Origin: Dipetalonema caudispina
Taxonomy: Eukaryota; Nematoda; Chromadorea; Rhabditida; Onchocercidae
DNA: 64,000 nt
NCBI GenBank assembly: GCA_013365325.1
Contig: JABVXV010000134.1
Location: 62,001-126,000, forward strand
Direction of reading: 5' to 3'
The translations under genes were made by a program, and so were the position numbers. Shown here piece by piece: positions 41,301 through 56,300 of this stretch; the first letter of the stretch is position 1; each line of letters starts with the position of its first letter. Below the pieces are notes generated by a model. The model saw nothing but the letters and a program-made list of their open reading frames with translations, ran no database searches and had not been told where the DNA came from.

Positions 41301-44300
41301 TACGAACATTTACTCCAGCACCGTATCGTTCTCCATTTCATACCTCTACCATTTCTTTGCCTGATATCAAAGAAGCTACTACTGAAGAAAATGATAGTAG
41401 CTCTACCAGTTCCATGGAATACGATCGGAAAGATGCTAATTTTCATGATCAAAATATTCGAAAATCTCTAGAACAGGTTGTTTAATAACAAGATTTCAAC
41501 TGTTTTTCCGGTATCTAACCAATTATCAGTAATTATCTTGATTTTTAGCTTAGCTAATTTAATCAGCATATTACATATATCGCTTTATTGTTATGCAAAT
41601 ATACACACATACACAATTGATCTAAATGAATTATAATCGGATCGTTATGAATTATAAGCTTATAAAATCAATTTATTATTTTCAAAATTTCAAAATGTCA
41701 TTGTAATAAGAAGTATTCGAAAAGATTTCAAAAAAAAAAAAATAAAAAATAAAAATTCCAAAAATATCATATTGTCACTGTTCTGTTCCAATGATTGCTC
41801 TGTTTAAAATATGTATTGCACACCGAATTTCTCTCCATTTTCAAGAGCAGTTAACTCAATTCAAGTTTGCTTGTTTACTTATATCAAGCAGTAAGTCAAT
41901 TTGAATAAGTACTTGCTGTGATTTCTCTTTTTTTTCTTTTTCTTTTTTTTTTTTTTCGCTTTTTAAAAGACAAGAATTTTATTTACCATGATTATATAAT
42001 TCATACGGAATACGACAACTTTGTCATTCTTTTGTTTCTTTTTTTTTTCTGCAGTAAATGTATAAATGGATTGAAGTTAGATTAAAATTAAACTGATATG
42101 AATTAAATTTGAATTAAGTGAAATTAGATTGAATAAATATTTCTTGCTGCTATTCTTACGCAATAATTTTTTTTTTTTCGATACGATTCATTTCTTCATA
42201 AAAGAATATAGCCATTTTGCTAAGAATACTACAAGAAATGGATAAAATTTGTAAATTTGTTTATTAAATCATTATTAATACTCATTAAGTATGTATCAAA
42301 TTAATACTCAAATTATTTTCGTAGATACATTTGACAAACTTCTGATTTTGGACTGTCAAATTTGGCAAGTAAATGGTATTTTAATATTAATGCAAATGTT
42401 ATAGGTGTGATAAATTTCCTAATCAAATATCCAATTTAATTTTCAAGATTTCTAACATTTATTGATTCGATATTCAAAAATTTCTTAGCTTGATAATAAT
42501 TTCAGAATTTGGAACTTGAAAGTAGTAATAATCTTATCGCAGTGGATCATCAAGTGATAAAGGAAGATGTGGACACTACTCGACGATATCGTCATCAACA
42601 ACGGGAGATACCGTGGTCTGCAGATACTTGCAAATCTTCCACGGTACGGATTAACATTGTTATAAATTGTTATCGAAATTAAAAAACATTTAATAATTAC
42701 AATTTCGTCCTTCTTAATTTTCAAGTAAGTATTTTAAGCCTTTCTTTTTTTTTTTTTTTTTTTTTTTGAAATTTCTGTTGTAGACATTATATCCATCAGA
42801 AAGCACTGATATAATCAAAAACTCAAGTCAAATCTCTCGCTGTATTAACGAAACTCCAAAACCACCGCTATCAATAATTGCGGTTCAAATTACGGATCCA
42901 AAGTCAAATCGTCGAATTATTTGTACGAATCAAAATGAAACGTATCGCAGTAATAAAAACACAACAGTATATTTTAAATTCAAATAATTTTCAAATACTA
43001 AATCTTGCCATGGTTAATTGACCCTTATTAGTAAGTAATTGATTTCTGGATAATTAATTGCCATGAAAATTTAATTGAGTAGTAACGAATGTCAAGATTA
43101 TGAGTCATTCAAGAAAACTAAATATCCTCTAAATAAGCTAAATCAATCCGAATCGGGAATACCATTAATTGCATTTTAATATTTTTTGAAGAAAAAATTG
43201 CATTTTTATCTTGGATGCAAAAAATTTAACGCTCTAAATTTGTACCTATATTAAGTCATTGAAATACTAATCTTAAAATTCAAAACATTGATTCTAATTT
43301 TTTTTAGGTTCATGAAATAAATAGTAATGTTGACTATCCTTCTGATCAAATTGTTTCATCGCGAAATCCATCCGATACATTAGAATCTCCACGAAGCTAT
43401 TCGAGTAAACAACCAAAATCGATCCTGAAACAACGATCAATATCTCTGTTATCGCCATCTTCCTGTAACAACAATGATAATACCGTTGAACGTTACGTTG
43501 AAAGAGTTCAAATCAATGACAGTAGTAGTCATAAGGTATGCAAACATAAAGCTATTAAAGAGTGAAATTTATATGCAAACATAACAGCTATTATCAATTT
43601 TTATCGATAGCTGAAATTTAAATCCGTCCAAATTAGCTAAAAAAAAAAGAACCCACAAATCATTCTGCTTGATATCGTTGTTAGAACGTTTTTTTTTTTT
43701 TAATTTTTAATAAATTGAGAAAAGAAAAAAGAATGACTAATTTATTCTTGGAATGTTTTTTTATTAGTGGCAAAATGTCATATCAACTGCTTTTCAGGAA
43801 GCATAGTTCAAGGAAAAATGTTAAATTTTAATTTTTAAATGGGATTTTAGAAATGGCAACTATTGAATATACAAATTAATGTATTTAAATGTTTAAATTC
43901 AAAATTTATACTCTTTCTATTCACCAACCTCATACTTCCAGTTTAGAATATCATTTGGGAATATCATTTGGGATTTAAACTTAAAATTCATTAACAATTA
44001 TATAAGCAAATTCTATCGCCACCACCGTTTAAAAAAAAATCTTATTTTACATTTTAATATATTATTGCTTATATTTTGAAACATTATGAGAACTTTTCTA
44101 ATGGAAGAGAAAATTCAACAAATTTTATACCAATAAAATGATTGTTAAATAAAAAATTTTTACATCAGAAAGAAAAACAACAGTACCGCGATCAAAGTTG
44201 TGATAGTTCCGATCTAATAAGTCAAACTTCTCACTCTTCGAACCTGAATCCAGATTCGATCGGAAAGGAGAATAAGCTATATCAAGTTATGCAAGAGAAT

Positions 44301-47300
44301 TTGCGACAACAAAAGTTACTACGACCTCAAACACCACGTCATCTTCCACAAGCCTCTTTTAATGGTCCTTTCTTTACTCTCGAGGAAATTCACACCAAAC
44401 AACAGAGGTCTAATTTAAAGTATACTAAAATTTTGAATATAAAATATGCAAAGTTTTTCGTTAGTATTATCATTATGATCACCGTCGTAAAAATTTTCTT
44501 AAATAGACAAAGAATTTTTTTGCCGGAATCGTATTTGTATATTTTAATAACAGCTACTCAGTGTTGTTTCGCGAAGTTTCCTTCCGTATTTGTCAATTTT
44601 AAATCATATTAATTTGAAATTTCGCAACTTTCCATATTCTAATTCGGAATTTCCCAATTTACCATTTTTTGGTCCCTCAACTTTTCCATATTCCGGTTTG
44701 AAATTTCTCAATTTTTCATGTACCAAAAGACTTCAAATTATTTTCCTAAATATCATCTGAAATTTTCCATTTCTAGAGGATCATTAGATACGCATGAAGT
44801 TCCTGTCGAAGAATGTCGTGTTGAAAGTAATCATCTTTTAACCAAAAAAGAGCGCGAGAATTCTACTGATGATTTAAAACATAAATTAAGGTTTGGTATT
44901 TCTTTTTTTTTTTCTTGTTAATCTGATCAGTTATTTTTCCCTCAATAATTCCACGAGAAAAATTATTGATCCGATTGTTAGAAATTAATAGTAATTCTTT
45001 CCATGATTAAAATTTAGAGTATTTAGGTACGGTAATCGATCAAAATCAGTATCAGTAATGGAAATGAATGTAGCGGAACGTGAAAAAGTAGTTGATTATT
45101 GATTTTAACGAATTATAACTATTTAAATTTCGAAATAAGATTTCAAACAAATCTGATTGTCGAATTAAAATTCTCATTTCAATCTTACGAATTTTATACT
45201 CCAATGAATATAGCACCTTTTCGTTCATTTACCTTTTCACATTACTTTTTTCATTTCTTCTTATCGATATGAAATCTATTAATGTTTTATTCCAAATTTC
45301 TAAGTTGCAGAATAATGAAATTGGTGAAAGTGTTGTTCACTGGTCATCATCATCAACAAAGCAAGAACATGAACGTGCCCGATCAGTTCCACCATCATTA
45401 AGGATCAGAAATATCACGGATCCGGATCGAATTGATGAGTACCATCGACAGAAGGAGCTTGAATTAGAAGCTATGAGACGGAAAGAAGAGAAAGCCATTT
45501 TGTGGAGTGAGAAACAGGTAATAATATAAAATTTAACCTCGAATTTCATTCTAAATCACATTATTGTCTACATTCTATGTTGATAGCTCGTAAAATGATG
45601 CTAATATCACTTTCACAATGCTTGATCGGAAAGCAGACAGAGTTAGCAATGTTTTAAGATTCGTGCTTTGAAAATACAAGAACGTCTATATTATCAGCAA
45701 ATGGAAGCAAGACGAAGTAGAATTAGTCCAGAATTAAGCGAATCAATGACACAATCTCATGAAGAATTGCGACAGATCGATATGAATGCTGAAAAACGAC
45801 AGAAGGAACTTTACTTTGAAGTTTGTCCCAAATTTATACTTGCCTACAGCATTGTCACATATCTATCTGTTTAGGGATAAATTTCGAAATTACCCAAAGA
45901 ACTACAATTTTATGTAAATAATATGTACATCAGCTGTTGTCATCTTGTTAGTTCATAATACAGTGAAATCATTTTAGAGATCTTTTGTAGCCCTAAAGAG
46001 TGAAAGATTAATTAATCGATTCACTTAATTTCTAAACGTAAAGAGTTAATTTTTTTAAGATATCTTCATTAGCTTTATTGAAAGATATCTTCATATATCT
46101 TTCATTTTAAGATATCTTCATTAGCTTTATTTTGTAACCTTTAATGAATAATTTTATCAATAATTGGATCTGATTGCTCAATTTGTTTAATTTAGAAAAG
46201 CGTAGAACCACAATTGATGCATATTTATGAAACGCGTCCTATTACGGCAACATCTGAAGAAGGTGAACATATTTACACCCCAAATCCGGTAACTTGGAAA
46301 CGATTGTATATTGTTGATCAATCAAAACCAGTTGCTAGAAATGAAATTATCACTAGCGAACAGCTTCTGGAAAAGGAACGATTCGATATTGATTTATTGA
46401 AGGTAGTTTGTTTTACAACAACAATGTATCATATTGATTTCAATTGATTGTATTAGTTTAAATTTATAAAAATTATCAAAATAGTAAATACCATATGATT
46501 AAGTTTCATTATTTTATTTGATTTCAGAATATTTATCATTTTCTCTGATTTTGATCATGAAAGTATTATGATACGATATGATACTGTAAGATGCATTTGT
46601 TATAATAACTGCTCTTGTAAAATTGAAAAAAAAAAAAAAAAAACGGTTTAAATAATTTCTAGCGTCGGGAAGTATTTATCGAAAAACCGAAACCTGAACC
46701 GATAATTTTTCGGACAGGGAAACGATGGAAACCACCACCGGAACAATCCTATGTTTGGCCATATCTACGTAAAGCATTGAATGCTGAACCGAGTATTGAA
46801 AGTAGCAGTAATTACTCTGCAGGTTACTTTCAAATTATGAGATTTTTTAGAATCGACTAAAATTTTTTCGATTTTACTTGAGTAAATTTTTGTAAATTCA
46901 AAATATTTTTATTTCATTTAACCTCATTATGGATTAATTTACAACAAGAAATTTGATATTTTCCATTTCTGCCAATATTTCAATGAGCTTTTACAGATAA
47001 TGTAGCTGGTCGAACAGTTGAAAGTGGTGAATTTCGATGGCAACCGGTTATCTATGATCCGGAATACAAGCAAGAACATAAGAGTTTCACCCCAGAAAAT
47101 TCATTACTTGATACACCACGAGGATTTGGTACGTATTTTTACGAAAGTAAATTTCAAAATTTTACATTCTTCAATTTCGAGTAAGATGGAAACAGTTATT
47201 TGACGAAAATTATATTTTCTAAATATGAAATTTTTTTACCAAAAAATTCAATATAATTTAGGTCCTGGTCCATTAGATGAATCTGCAAAACGTCAAATCA

Positions 47301-50300
47301 AACATCTTATTCAACCATTACCTGATGGTAGCCATAGGCCAAAACCAGCATTCGGTGGTCCACGTACTACGCCATCTGGTGGCTTCTATCCTCATGCACC
47401 AAATGCTATTAAAGTCTCTTCCTAAATTTTCTTAATTTCTATCATATTTTTGAAATTTTCTCGAAAAATCAAAAAAAAAAACGAAAAATTTTATTTCATT
47501 TTATTTTTCATTTTTTTTATTGTAATAATTGTTCATATATTTCAAAGTCTTCTTCATATCTAACTTCGTTTCTCATTATTTTCAAATTTGATAGAATTTA
47601 GGTGTTAAAAAAGAAACAATCACAAAATTTATCGGATTTACATAATTCCGATTTGGATAAAGAAGTGGAAATTATCCACCAAAGAAAGTTTCATCGATTG
47701 GGTGAGCAACCACCAACTACAATATCTTCACGATGCTACGATAATCGTAATTATATTGAAATATTGCTATAGCAATAGAATGATTAATTTTATATTAAAT
47801 ATTTGTTCAGGCACAGAGTACTATCATAAGATTTTTTGAATTTAATCTTTAGTGAATGTGACGGTTAATTTCAGATATAGCAGATTGGGAGAAAATTTAC
47901 GATTTGCCAGCACATTCATCGACGATAACATTCAATGATACGCCTCGTAATGTAAATGTACGAGAAAAACTTGCAGCATTTGAAAATACATTAAGACAAG
48001 GTACACCTTTAGTTCATTTACATTTGAACTCAGGTGATACACGTCGTCCATCATCTTCCATACGTACGATTAACGTTGATGATGATAGCTTACAATCATC
48101 AAATGTTAGAGAAATGAATCGAAATAGTCAGGTTGGTTAAGTTACTTTCATTTTTTTTTTTTTTTTTTTTTTGATTGCTAATTACACTTTTGTTATTCAT
48201 TCAACTTTTACTGTTAGGTTAAAAAAAAGAAAGAAAAAAAAGAAACGATTTTTTCCGGAAGTTGATAGATTAATATAAACAATCAAAAAATTATTAATTA
48301 AATAGCAACTTTTTCTATCTGTTTATCTTCAACTAACAATCTTATTTCGTTGGTAATTTAAGCATTTAATTAGGCATTTTTCCTATTAAACAGGCTTTGA
48401 AACATTTTTGAAAATATTTTGAATGAGAGAATGAGAATTACAATGATAGTATTAATAATATCGTAATTAGCAGAAGGCAATTAATTGAACTGTCAATTAA
48501 ATTGTGCAATTAATATGTTGATATTATTGCTTACTTCTAGAAACAACAAATTAAATTAGTAGCCATTTACAGTGTGCTTTTTAATATTTAAGAAAAGGTA
48601 GCACAAAATGTTTGTGATTTCATGAACTTAAAACGACTTATTCATTTAAGTATCACATCAACTATTCAGTATGATCAGGTCAATCGTCATCTATGATCAG
48701 TTCAATCATCATCCGTTCTTTTTCTTCGTATTATCTAAATCGATTAATTCATAATTCTTTTGCAGTATCATCGACAACAACGTCTTCGACAACAACTTCT
48801 TTCACCAACTTCAACACGCGCTGATAATAGTCATCGATCGCATCAGGTCAATAAAGAATATTTTTTCGGTTTTTACAATTTATTTTAATATAAAAAAATC
48901 CAATCCGTTTTTTATTTACTTCTCTCTTGAAATTAGAAGCTATTTGATTGAAAATTTCTGAGAATTTAGCAACAACGAAATAAACGACAGATAATTCCAT
49001 CCAATTATTCGTTAGTTCATCAGATCGATCATCGCAACGCAAATCAAAGCAATCGTACATGTTCTACGATCCATCCAGATAGCTGTCATCAATTTACTCG
49101 TGAGATACAACAACCAAAACTGTTACGTTCAATCCGTGATCATCCTGAATACAATCATCATCAACAACGTATTCCCATTTTTCGTTCTGGTCGTACATCA
49201 ACTCCATGTCAATATCAACAACTAGTACAACCAGCAGTATCAGCAGCTACACCACGTCGTCTAACTCGTATACCTATGGATACTACCATGGATCGAAATA
49301 ATTCTCAAGTGATCGAAATACAACGACTACCATCACGAACCTCAACTATCAATGAATGGCAACGATCATCCATTAACGATTACCTAAGTACAAGGAGTTG
49401 ATTTATCTAACTTCTTGGTATGAATTTCTCCAAATTTCACATAAAAATGTTTATTTTGTTTATAAAATTTTTCAAAAGTTTTTTTACTTTTTTTTTAAAA
49501 TGTAACGCGTACGTCACTTTGTTTCACTTCTTTTCAGATCGAAATTTTTGGCTTTTGCAATTTTATCATCAAATGGTAAGTTTTACTCTCTTATGAAGCC
49601 GTAATCGATTATTCTTCCTCGCTGCCGTATCATTTTCATATATGCTTTTGAAATGCTTTTATATTATCAGCTTCCTACTTCTCCAATGTTTTATTATATC
49701 TTCCGCAATATTCTACACATTATTTTCTTACTTATCTTCAACTTTTTACTTACTCAAACAAAGTATTTAATTTATGTATGTGTGTGTTTTTTTTTTTTTT
49801 TTTTTTTAATTTACAATTTCAATATTAGATTAGATCATTTGATCTTACAATCAATTTAATATGTAGTAATACATTTTCAGCATTTTCATAAAGGATTACT
49901 CGAAAAGTGACACAATAAGTCTCTTTTATTCATATTTGAGCACATAATAACATTTTTATGAAATAAATGAATTATGTCATTCTGAGAGAATTGAAGCAAA
50001 AAAGGCTAATTAATCTTTAAGTTCACTTAAATTAATCTAATTTTCACTCTATTTCATTTAATGTTGTAAATTTCTTTCTGTAATTTCTCCTATCTCTTAT
50101 GAAAATATTTAAATTGCTTTAGTTTCATTAATTTTGCTCAATATTATATTTTTACAAAATATCATAATCGAGGAAAAAGTTCAATCGATTAAATTAATTA
50201 TTTGTTACTATTATATTCAGACAGAAAATTTAACGAATCTAAGGAAAAATGGTCAGAATTGCGGAATTAATTAATTAGTTTAGTCAACCAGTAACTAATT

Positions 50301-53300
50301 ACTTTTCTAAATCATCTTTAATTATTCATTTCCTTTTTCATCAAAATATATTTCACTATGGATCACAATTCCAATTATTTTACTGCAATATGTTTCGAAA
50401 TATGTATATATATATATATATATGCCAATAAATTTCATTAATTTTTGTTTCATTTTTCTCTGTAAACTATCACACTTATCATTTTCTGTCTAAATGAATA
50501 ACTCATTTCTTCCATTCATACATCAGTGATAACAATTATTATGATATCACTAATTATCATGAACAATATCAAATCAAAGGATTGTCGATTTAAAACAGTG
50601 GTAAGAATATTTTGTAACATTTTATTTTAATTTTTAATTTGATTTTTTTTTTTGCTAATTTTCTTCTTTTTATGAGCATTTAAATTTTATAAATTCGTTT
50701 AAAATTGAAATGAATTTATTCCTTTTGATAATTTATTAATCATCTCTCATTTCAGCATTTCAGGTATTGCCACCATGTAAAAACTTTCTCAGCTCCAACT
50801 GTACTGTTTTATGTTTATTAGTGATATTCGAGTAAATTCGAAATGAACTACAGCTTATTAACATATCATCTAGGGATAACTAATTTAATATCATGTTAAT
50901 AAATGTTTAAGTAATTTGATAAGTATATGCAAACTGTGCTGATATAGATTTTCTTTTTTTAAAATTTTTTACACTTTTTTTTTTTTTGCAAAATAGAATA
51001 AATTTTGCATAATATCATCAATGTAAACTTTAATTATTTTCAGACAGCAAGCGGAGGACCAAAGAAGGTAAGCTTTTACTCGTTTTTTTTTGTTTCTCTT
51101 CATTACTGATTCAATTTGAAATGATTTGTCACCGTCTAGCATTCACTCAAACAAATACAGTGATCGCTAGGCGGTTAACACTGATTAGTAGAATTGATAA
51201 TGTATCATCGGTTGATGCGCAGATATAACATCAACCATTTTGAAAGTTTTCCTACATTGATTTTTTCTAATTAACGGTAATTTTCTATATGCAAAATAGA
51301 TGGATTCGATTTTAGAAGAATTTTTTTTTTTTTTGATTTTTCAGCATTTAAAAATTAAATCTTTAGAATTACCAATATTTCATAGTAAAAATTCAAATTT
51401 TTAACAAATAACTGCTGTTAATTCCTTCGATAAAAGCATAAAAGCGTTGAATATTTTACGTCTATGAGTGAGTGTAACGAAGCTGTTTAAAATATGTTAA
51501 CATTAAAAGAAACGCAACAATTTTATAATAAATTGTGAATTTTATCGATTTTTGATGGAAATTTAAAATTAGAACGGATTGAAATTAGAACCGCACACTT
51601 CTTTATATTCTGAAAATTGTAACTGTTCTCGCGAAATTCATTTAATTAAAATTAGAGCAAGTTTTTAAAGTCTAAATTAGGGTGTCAAAATAAATTATTA
51701 TATGTAATGCATTAAATTTAATGCATCCTCACACTAAAATCACTTCAATTGTATTCTCCATTTTTTGATTTCTTTACCATCATCTAATGCAAATTTTAAA
51801 TTTTAATGGACTGAACTTAGTTTCAAAATCACAAAAATTATATCTAAAGCTTACATGAGTAAAATTCAAAAGATAGTAATTAATTTTATCTTCAATAGTT
51901 TGAAACAAAAGGTTCAAAAAAAAAAAAAGAAAAAAACAAAAAACTTTCTGTGCTAGCGTAAATCCAACTAAACTTGCGATTGTTTTTTACACCAACTAAT
52001 GTTGTGGAACACGTTTGTACACGTATAAATCACGATAATGATTCAGAAATCACGTGCGTCACTTCTTTTTTTTTCGCTTATAAGCGACAAACTAATAATT
52101 TGAAGTTTGCAACTAACAGCATCAATTTGCTGAATTAGAAACTTCTATTAGTGCTTTTTTTTTCTCCCCCATAAACGCTGAATTTTTTTCAGTCGCTCAA
52201 TTTTGCTTAAAATAAGTAGCAATATTAATTTACATATTTTAATTAATACAAATAATTAAGGGAAAGAAGAATGGATGTTAAATTAATTACCGATAAACTA
52301 TCATGTGGAATTTATGGAAGTTTGTTGAAATTAAAGATAAACATTGAATGATAAAACAATATATTTTGCTTTAGAGTAGCGACTTAGATCAGTTAGCGCA
52401 GTTGAATGAGAAACTTTTGGAACGATCTAGAGGAAGGCGAACAGATTACAAGCTTGTTGATTCTGAAATTATTAAAACTGCACCTGAACCAGTTCCAGTT
52501 ACTGTTAAGGTTCGCTTTTTTGCTACATTTTTCCGATATCTTCGATTATCGGATATTCTGAGTAACGATGGTCGAATCTACTGGTTGAGTAAGTCATTCA
52601 ATTGACCTCTTATGCAAACCCATCTCTCATTTTCATGTCAAATTGCATCAACGTCGAATTATTTTTTTCGAGCTAAAATTTTTCAAAAATTATTCATTAA
52701 GAGAACTTTTAATATTTTGCTTAATTTGTAGGAATAGTCAAAATTATTGAAAATTTTAATTTAGAATAATAGAAAAATGAAAGGAAGTAGGTCATTAGAG
52801 TGGGAAAAAAAAAATTTTTTCGAAAATTGAATTCACTAAGTGAGATTCTCATTCACAAAATTTCTTTACTATATCGAAGTAATCGTAATTGTGGAATTGG
52901 AAATTATCCATTTTTGGGCACAATTTATGAAATCATTGTGAGATGTTTTATAATTGCCAAAATTAACACGCACAAATTTGCATGTTGTAAAATATTTCCT
53001 ATATTAGATTATCAATTATTTAGATTTTATCAATTACAGAGATAATCAGATTGGTTTTATCTCTTCTGATATACCAAAATGGGAGTGATATCAAGCAGCA
53101 CTAAGCATTTAATTTTTGCATGGAAGTTATGCGATAACAATTAGTTCGAGTAGTTTATATTCTGATATAATTCCGATAAATTTATTTCACCTTTCTGCTC
53201 ATTAGATAATTGTTGAGATTGAGTCTATCTAGTAGAACTGCTTAAATTTACTTAATAATACTTTAGAATATGAATTATCGATTAATTCGATGAAATTATA

Positions 53301-56300
53301 ATTATGATCATGATACATTGATCTAGCACACTATTATTGTAAAATTTTCATGATCTTTTGATTAACTTTTTAAAAAATATCTTTACCTTCCTATGCCTTT
53401 TATCTCTAACTTTACACAAAGAATTTTTCCTAAAATTAGGGAAGAAGTTTTTTTTCGAAGAAAAAATTTGAAAAATTTAAATAAAAAAATCAATTAGTGA
53501 TAGGGCATACGCATGTTTTTTTCTTTTTTTTTTTTTTTTTTTATTATTTTCTTTATGTTTTCCTTTCCATTTTCTTTCAACTGTTTTGATAGCTTTTTGC
53601 AACTTTTTCGAGAAGGGAAATGGATGTAATCGGGATGTTTCTGTTTGTGCTTCCAGGAGCAAATACGTGATATGCTCGAATCGCGGATTTCCAACGATAC
53701 ATCGGTTAATTCAACCATTCCACAACAGGATCGATCTGGTTATGTTACGGTAACGATACGTCTCTTCCTTCAAGGAAATCAAAAAAATTCTCCTTTTTCT
53801 CTACAATGCTTTTTTGATCAGAGCAAAAATTGGATTTGTTTTGATTAATTTTCTTCAAAATGCTTTTTCTAGGCGACAAAATATGGAATTTTCTACAAAA
53901 ATATTTTTCTTCTTTTTTCTTTTTTATTTTTTTTCTAATCCATTTGTGATTGCTGCTATGTTCCTAATATTAATAGTAACGATTTCATTCATGCCTAATA
54001 TTTTTAATAACCTTCGTTTTTTTTTTTTTCATTTAATATGTTTATTGTTTGAAATTTCACTCAAATCTTTTGAAAAGATCCAACTTCTGAAATTCCATAT
54101 CATTATTTTTTTTTCAAAAAAAAAAAAAAAAGGGAAACAAAAAATAAATTTTAATTTTTGATTTATTATTCATAAGTCACATTTATTTTAGGCCTTTTTC
54201 ACATGATAGATTCCATCAAGCAGCCTCTATTTAAGTTAAGCTAGAAGCCTCGTAATTTCAGGAAAAAAAAATAATTTTCAGGATGCTTCATCAGCTACTT
54301 GGCAATTCTCATCCCATTCATTTTCACCTCGTTCCGTTGTTTCGGTAAATGGTGGTGGTGCCAAGGATGGTCTACTCAAGGTGCGTACCGATTTATCCCC
54401 AGGCCTTTGGCGTACCCTTTCCCGCTCCAATGCTGCTGTGCAAACTGCACACATTGAGGTGTGACTTTTTTCCATAAGTTTAGACAAGATGTGTGTGTAT
54501 GTGTGCATGTATGTGTGTGTGTGTGTGTGTGCCTAAGATTTGGATATCATCCAGTACCCTAAGAGTAAATTAAAATAAAAAAAAAAAAAAAAAAAAGGAC
54601 AAAAATACAGTAACAAAAAAAAAAAAAAAAAAAAAAAAAAACTCGACAACTTTCCAAAAGATATGAGAATATCATTTTGTAAAAAAGCTTTCAAATATTT
54701 CATCTATTAAAATTTTGGAATTTCATTAATTTTCAACAATTTTAACATTCAGATTTTTCTTCTTTTTTTTTTTCTTTTTTTCTAAATGTTTGTAAAAGCT
54801 TCTTCGATTACGCTTTAACCATTTTGCATAATTTTTTTGAAGTGACATACATCACAGCACCAATCAATTTCATGCACAAATTTTATTTATTCGTTTCTTT
54901 GTCGTGTGAACCTTTTCGTGGTTACTTGCAAGTTTGCTTTAGTTTCATTCAAAAACTTTGTACCATTAAGAATTTTACGCTCATTTTGAATTTTTCAGAA
55001 ATTGTAAAACGAAATTCTAAAAAGGTATAATGTTGAGATGGTAATAGAAATTATCTGAAAATATCATCCAAAGAGTAATTTAGGTTTTTAAATTTTCTAA
55101 TGTTATTGCTTCATTTATATAAATATCTCGCCAAATATATATATATATTTACTATTTGAGCCTAAATTAACTTTTAAAAAAAAAAATTAATGATTGAATA
55201 AATTTCCATAAAGATCTGTTCTGTATGAGTAACAGTAATTGAGTACTTTCACACATACCTGTGTATACAAACAATCTTTGATAACTTTGAAATTAATCAA
55301 GAAGATATTCGTCATCATTGTATATCCTTCAAGAATTTAATGGAAATTCTCGAGATCTAAATTTATCAATAACAATTATTTTACATCGATCTTGTCACTG
55401 CATTGTATCTTATAAAGCGTTTTGTTGCAATGATAGTCAAATCAGAGAAATGAAAAAGATCTGAAGATATATGAGACATGTGATCGTTGTGATTACAACA
55501 AATAGCATAAGATACGACTGATATTACAACATTACGAATCAATTAATCTTAATCCGGAGCAGTCAACAATCCAAAAAATCTATACCTTTGATATTATAAG
55601 ATACGCAAATAGTAGTAATATTAAGAGCCAAATTTAACAATTAGGTATGGTTACAGGTGTATGCCGGAATAATAGCTACTAAATTAATTGGAACAGGTTT
55701 TGTTGTTGTTTCAATCATTGTTTCTCACCCTATGTTTATCACGAATTTACTGCCTACATCCATAATTTCATTTGATTAGGGTAGTAGATGATTCTCATTT
55801 CCTCATTAACAGGTCTTTAATTGTGAAATGTAGAAAAACCGGGTGTCGGGTAAATTTCTAAAATAATTTTTATGTTTGTATTAGACTATGAATGATTCAT
55901 TTCTCTTACGCTCCAGAATTTCTATATCGTATCAGTATCAGAAGTTTAATTTTGCATGGAAATGTTATCGGTGGAATTGTAATATAAGATTGGTTCTACT
56001 TTCATTAATGTTGATCCAGGATTACTTTAGAATCTTCTTCATTTATATAAGATTTTAGAAATTTTTTTTTTTTTTTTTTTTTGAAAGATTTTTCTTTGAT
56101 TAATTTTGTAAGGAAACTTGAAATCATCCAAATTCATATCTAAATATCTAATTAAAAAGAATTTTGTTTTTCTACAACAACCAATGCATTGAAAAATTTT
56201 TGCTCTAAAATTACGACTATTGGATATTTTGCATTTTGATGATACGTCTCGACTCATTAAATTACTTTTATTACCTCTGGTTTTCAATCAATTTAATGTT

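Noticed and set aside
54278..54508. Open - frame of 76 codons rich in Arg, Thr and Glu
   Set aside because: It is the antisense shadow of the + strand exon 54282-54458 and the GT repeat.
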